In this document: positions 63,696-64,000 of the stretch, in pieces
How the letters are laid out: each line of letters begins with the position of its first letter
Position numbering within the stretch: position 1 is the stretch's first letter
NCBI RefSeq assembly: GCF_002354895.1
Contig: NZ_CP023439.1
Coordinates: 3,472,001-3,536,000 of the forward strand
From: Thauera sp. K11
GTDB lineage: Bacteria; Pseudomonadota; Gammaproteobacteria; Burkholderiales; Rhodocyclaceae
DNA: 64,000 nucleotides
Direction: 5' to 3'
Position numbers and translations under genes: made by a program
The notes under the pieces: generated by a model
Seen by the model: the letters and a program-made list of their open reading frames with translations, nothing else
Told to the model about the DNA's origin: nothing
The model's database searches: none

Positions 63696-64000
63696 GAGCG
63701 GGATGATTGATATTACTTATTCTGCCGGCAGCCTGAAACCAATCATCACAAATATTAACTCCCCTGGAAGGAATTATTTTGTAGCTGGCTCGGATGGTGC
63801 CACTTATCCTATGGGGACGGGTGTATATCAGAGAACCGTGGTGCAGGGCCGCCCATTCGATAATGTCATTGGCGCAATACAGACCGCAAAAATTGTTGAT
63901 TGGGGTGTTTCGCATATTCAGAATAACCGGCTTAGCGGTGCGAGTGGGGACGCTTCTTTGTCGGAAGTCAACAGGCAGTCTGGTGAAGGAAGAGTTTGGG
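60172..64000 (+). CDS. Orphan Rhs protein, copy 3, with unknown tip (runs off the window)
   Basis: The frame is open from before 60160 (ATG at 60160, 60172 and 60175) to the end of the window with no stop. It lacks the signal peptide and ~134 N-terminal residues of copy 1 but keeps the rest of the YD-repeat shell. No clear ribosome-binding site, so it may also be a silent donor. The tip after NDPSG starts MIDITYSAGSLKPIITNINS and goes on GTGVYQRTVVQGRPFDNVIG; the last residues seen are SEVNRQSGEGRVW. I do not recognise the tip, and its immunity gene would lie outside the window. Confidence 0.8.
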   Translation, partial: MMQLRSNDFGECPNCATSQKPENGNGKTSSVTYTDERGGEQNFLVNESSYAITAPQGIHDTLTLDSPAAGQHTLTFRNGVKYVFETPSGNLKTTPNVTARLKYIDNAWGDRLTLAYDANGRLSTITDNLGIPNRTGLTFTYDPNGRLKDVTDWSGRQWRFAYDGSGNLASTTHPLSHTLTYGYDTRHLLTRITKPLQRDGKAVETRFTYYENGRAMSQTNALGEGEFLDYDLFRRSTRVTDPRGGVRQYDYDENGRMTKLVEADGAILNFENQADAIRSAKVDALGYATRYSYRLDRAFTGTSDAYGNVTREQDALGRTIDYGYGPLDQVATVKDPRGTVTTTTFGTATSGCDHAGRPKETRIGTLAGSSNVLLASQCWNGDATLAHRRQYLDGTRYVETRLSYTDNGLNVSQQQTVGMPSGATVTRTYTYDALGRKKTETLKRRTSPTNATLLDLTTRYDYDALDRVVKATDPLGNEVINSFDANGQLWKITHRYKRPDGSFDVRDVATRTFDAADRVKTETDAAGHATTYAYDAAGNVVAVTDAEGHTARVEYDAMNRKAAVEDATGYRTETTYNQRGDAIALTNANTETVVFEFDALGRKTAAVDARGYRSEFQYDAAGNLVCTTDANAQAGLQPKNGHGCTEFRQYDELNRVTRIVDALGGETAFTYDLAGHRLAVTDAANKTWAFAYDDLGRLAAETDHAGKSLAYKADEAGNVYEKTNRLAEVTRYSFDTGNRLTRVDYLKDGSAETFAFDAAGNRSAAANGAVSYTFQYDVLNRPTAKLDSRGRSLSFTYDAAGNLLTKTTYQGSTTHYVYNAANRLVMLRNPDYTQVDYQYDPAGRMLSRVTANGARSTYQYEANGTLTRETQYDAANTLVSDTTYTRDRVGHILTRNDGAGTTTYAYDARYRLKTADYPGTANDEAFTYDAVGNRLTHTRGSLAPNANTRYYGYTAGTNRLLDIRIGGTGGTVESSFVHDHEGRLTSQTGAGAKALTWDAKGRLKTAGAESYTYDPMDYRIGRSGGSLGSRSYFLEGEHLESVERGGELVERYFRGAGTDELVAGFLKDGEGKTKPYLFHHDALTNTTAVTGHNGGTIQHIAYGAFGNVITNSGSSPNRLKYTGREDDGTGLYYYRARYYDPGRGRFISEDPLGFAAGDVNFYAYVGNNPVNANDPSGMIDITYSAGSLKPIITNINSPGRNYFVAGSDGATYPMGTGVYQRTVVQGRPFDNVIGAIQTAKIVDWGVSHIQNNRLSGASGDASLSEVNRQSGEGRVW

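Overview
The window is GC-rich, densely packed bacterial chromosome. Gene content (CusCBA copper/silver efflux, a Gcl/Hyi/GlxR/TtuD glyoxylate-to-glycerate operon with a pyruvate kinase, YegD-type Hsp70, NudC, DUF2789, DUF5924, RTX repeat proteins, a TGC-N3-GCA element resembling a PHB-regulator site) suggests a betaproteobacterium, most plausibly of the Rhodocyclales (Azoarcus/Thauera-like). That placement is inference from gene content. No rRNA, tRNA or CRISPR array was recognised.

Layout. 1-3077: 3' end of a giant RTX-like protein built from near-identical 519-bp repeats, ending in a hairpin. 3328-9950: copper module with a CopR-type box, then CusF, TolC-type, CusB-CusF fusion and CusA genes. 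10005-14848 (minus): FAD oxidoreductase, nucleotide cyclase-FHA protein, and an overlapping PRPP synthetase-like / archaeal-type nucleoside phosphorylase pair. 14987-20857: Hsp70 (YegD-like) overlapping nudC, a double UspA protein, and a P-type cation ATPase. 20889-25312 (minus): small secreted protein, TIR-membrane protein, DUF5924 protein, patatin and a LysR regulator divergent from a DODA dioxygenase. 25437-29008: dioxygenase, cytochrome b561, esterase, a compact methyl-accepting protein (minus) and a DUF2789 protein. 29025-31361 (minus): polar amino-acid ABC transporter. 31740-35295: RlmN-like methyltransferase and a second RTX protein with nine 36-residue repeats. 35464-43961: LysR regulator divergent from the glyoxylate/glycerate operon gcl-hyi-glxR-DUF3830-ttuD-glcG-pyk.

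44078-64000 is the accessory and most interesting part. A structured leader that can sequester the ribosome-binding site precedes a tight exported-protein operon: an alpha/alpha-toroid plus LRR protein with a C-terminal anchor-like tail, a helical periplasmic protein, a transglutaminase-fold protein apparently lacking catalytic residues, and a complete Rhs/YD-repeat protein with a Sec signal peptide. Behind it lie a small membrane protein (candidate immunity), an IS630-type element with an apparent 3' deletion, a SUKH (SMI1/KNR4) protein, and two further 5'-truncated Rhs copies with different C-terminal tips. The second tip is a GIY-YIG nuclease candidate followed by a DUF4259 candidate immunity gene; the third runs off the window. 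Mosaic sharing of substitutions among the three Rhs cores indicates recombination or gene conversion. I read this as a Sec-exported polymorphic Rhs toxin locus with a reservoir of alternative tips and a conserved-looking set of export or assembly partners.
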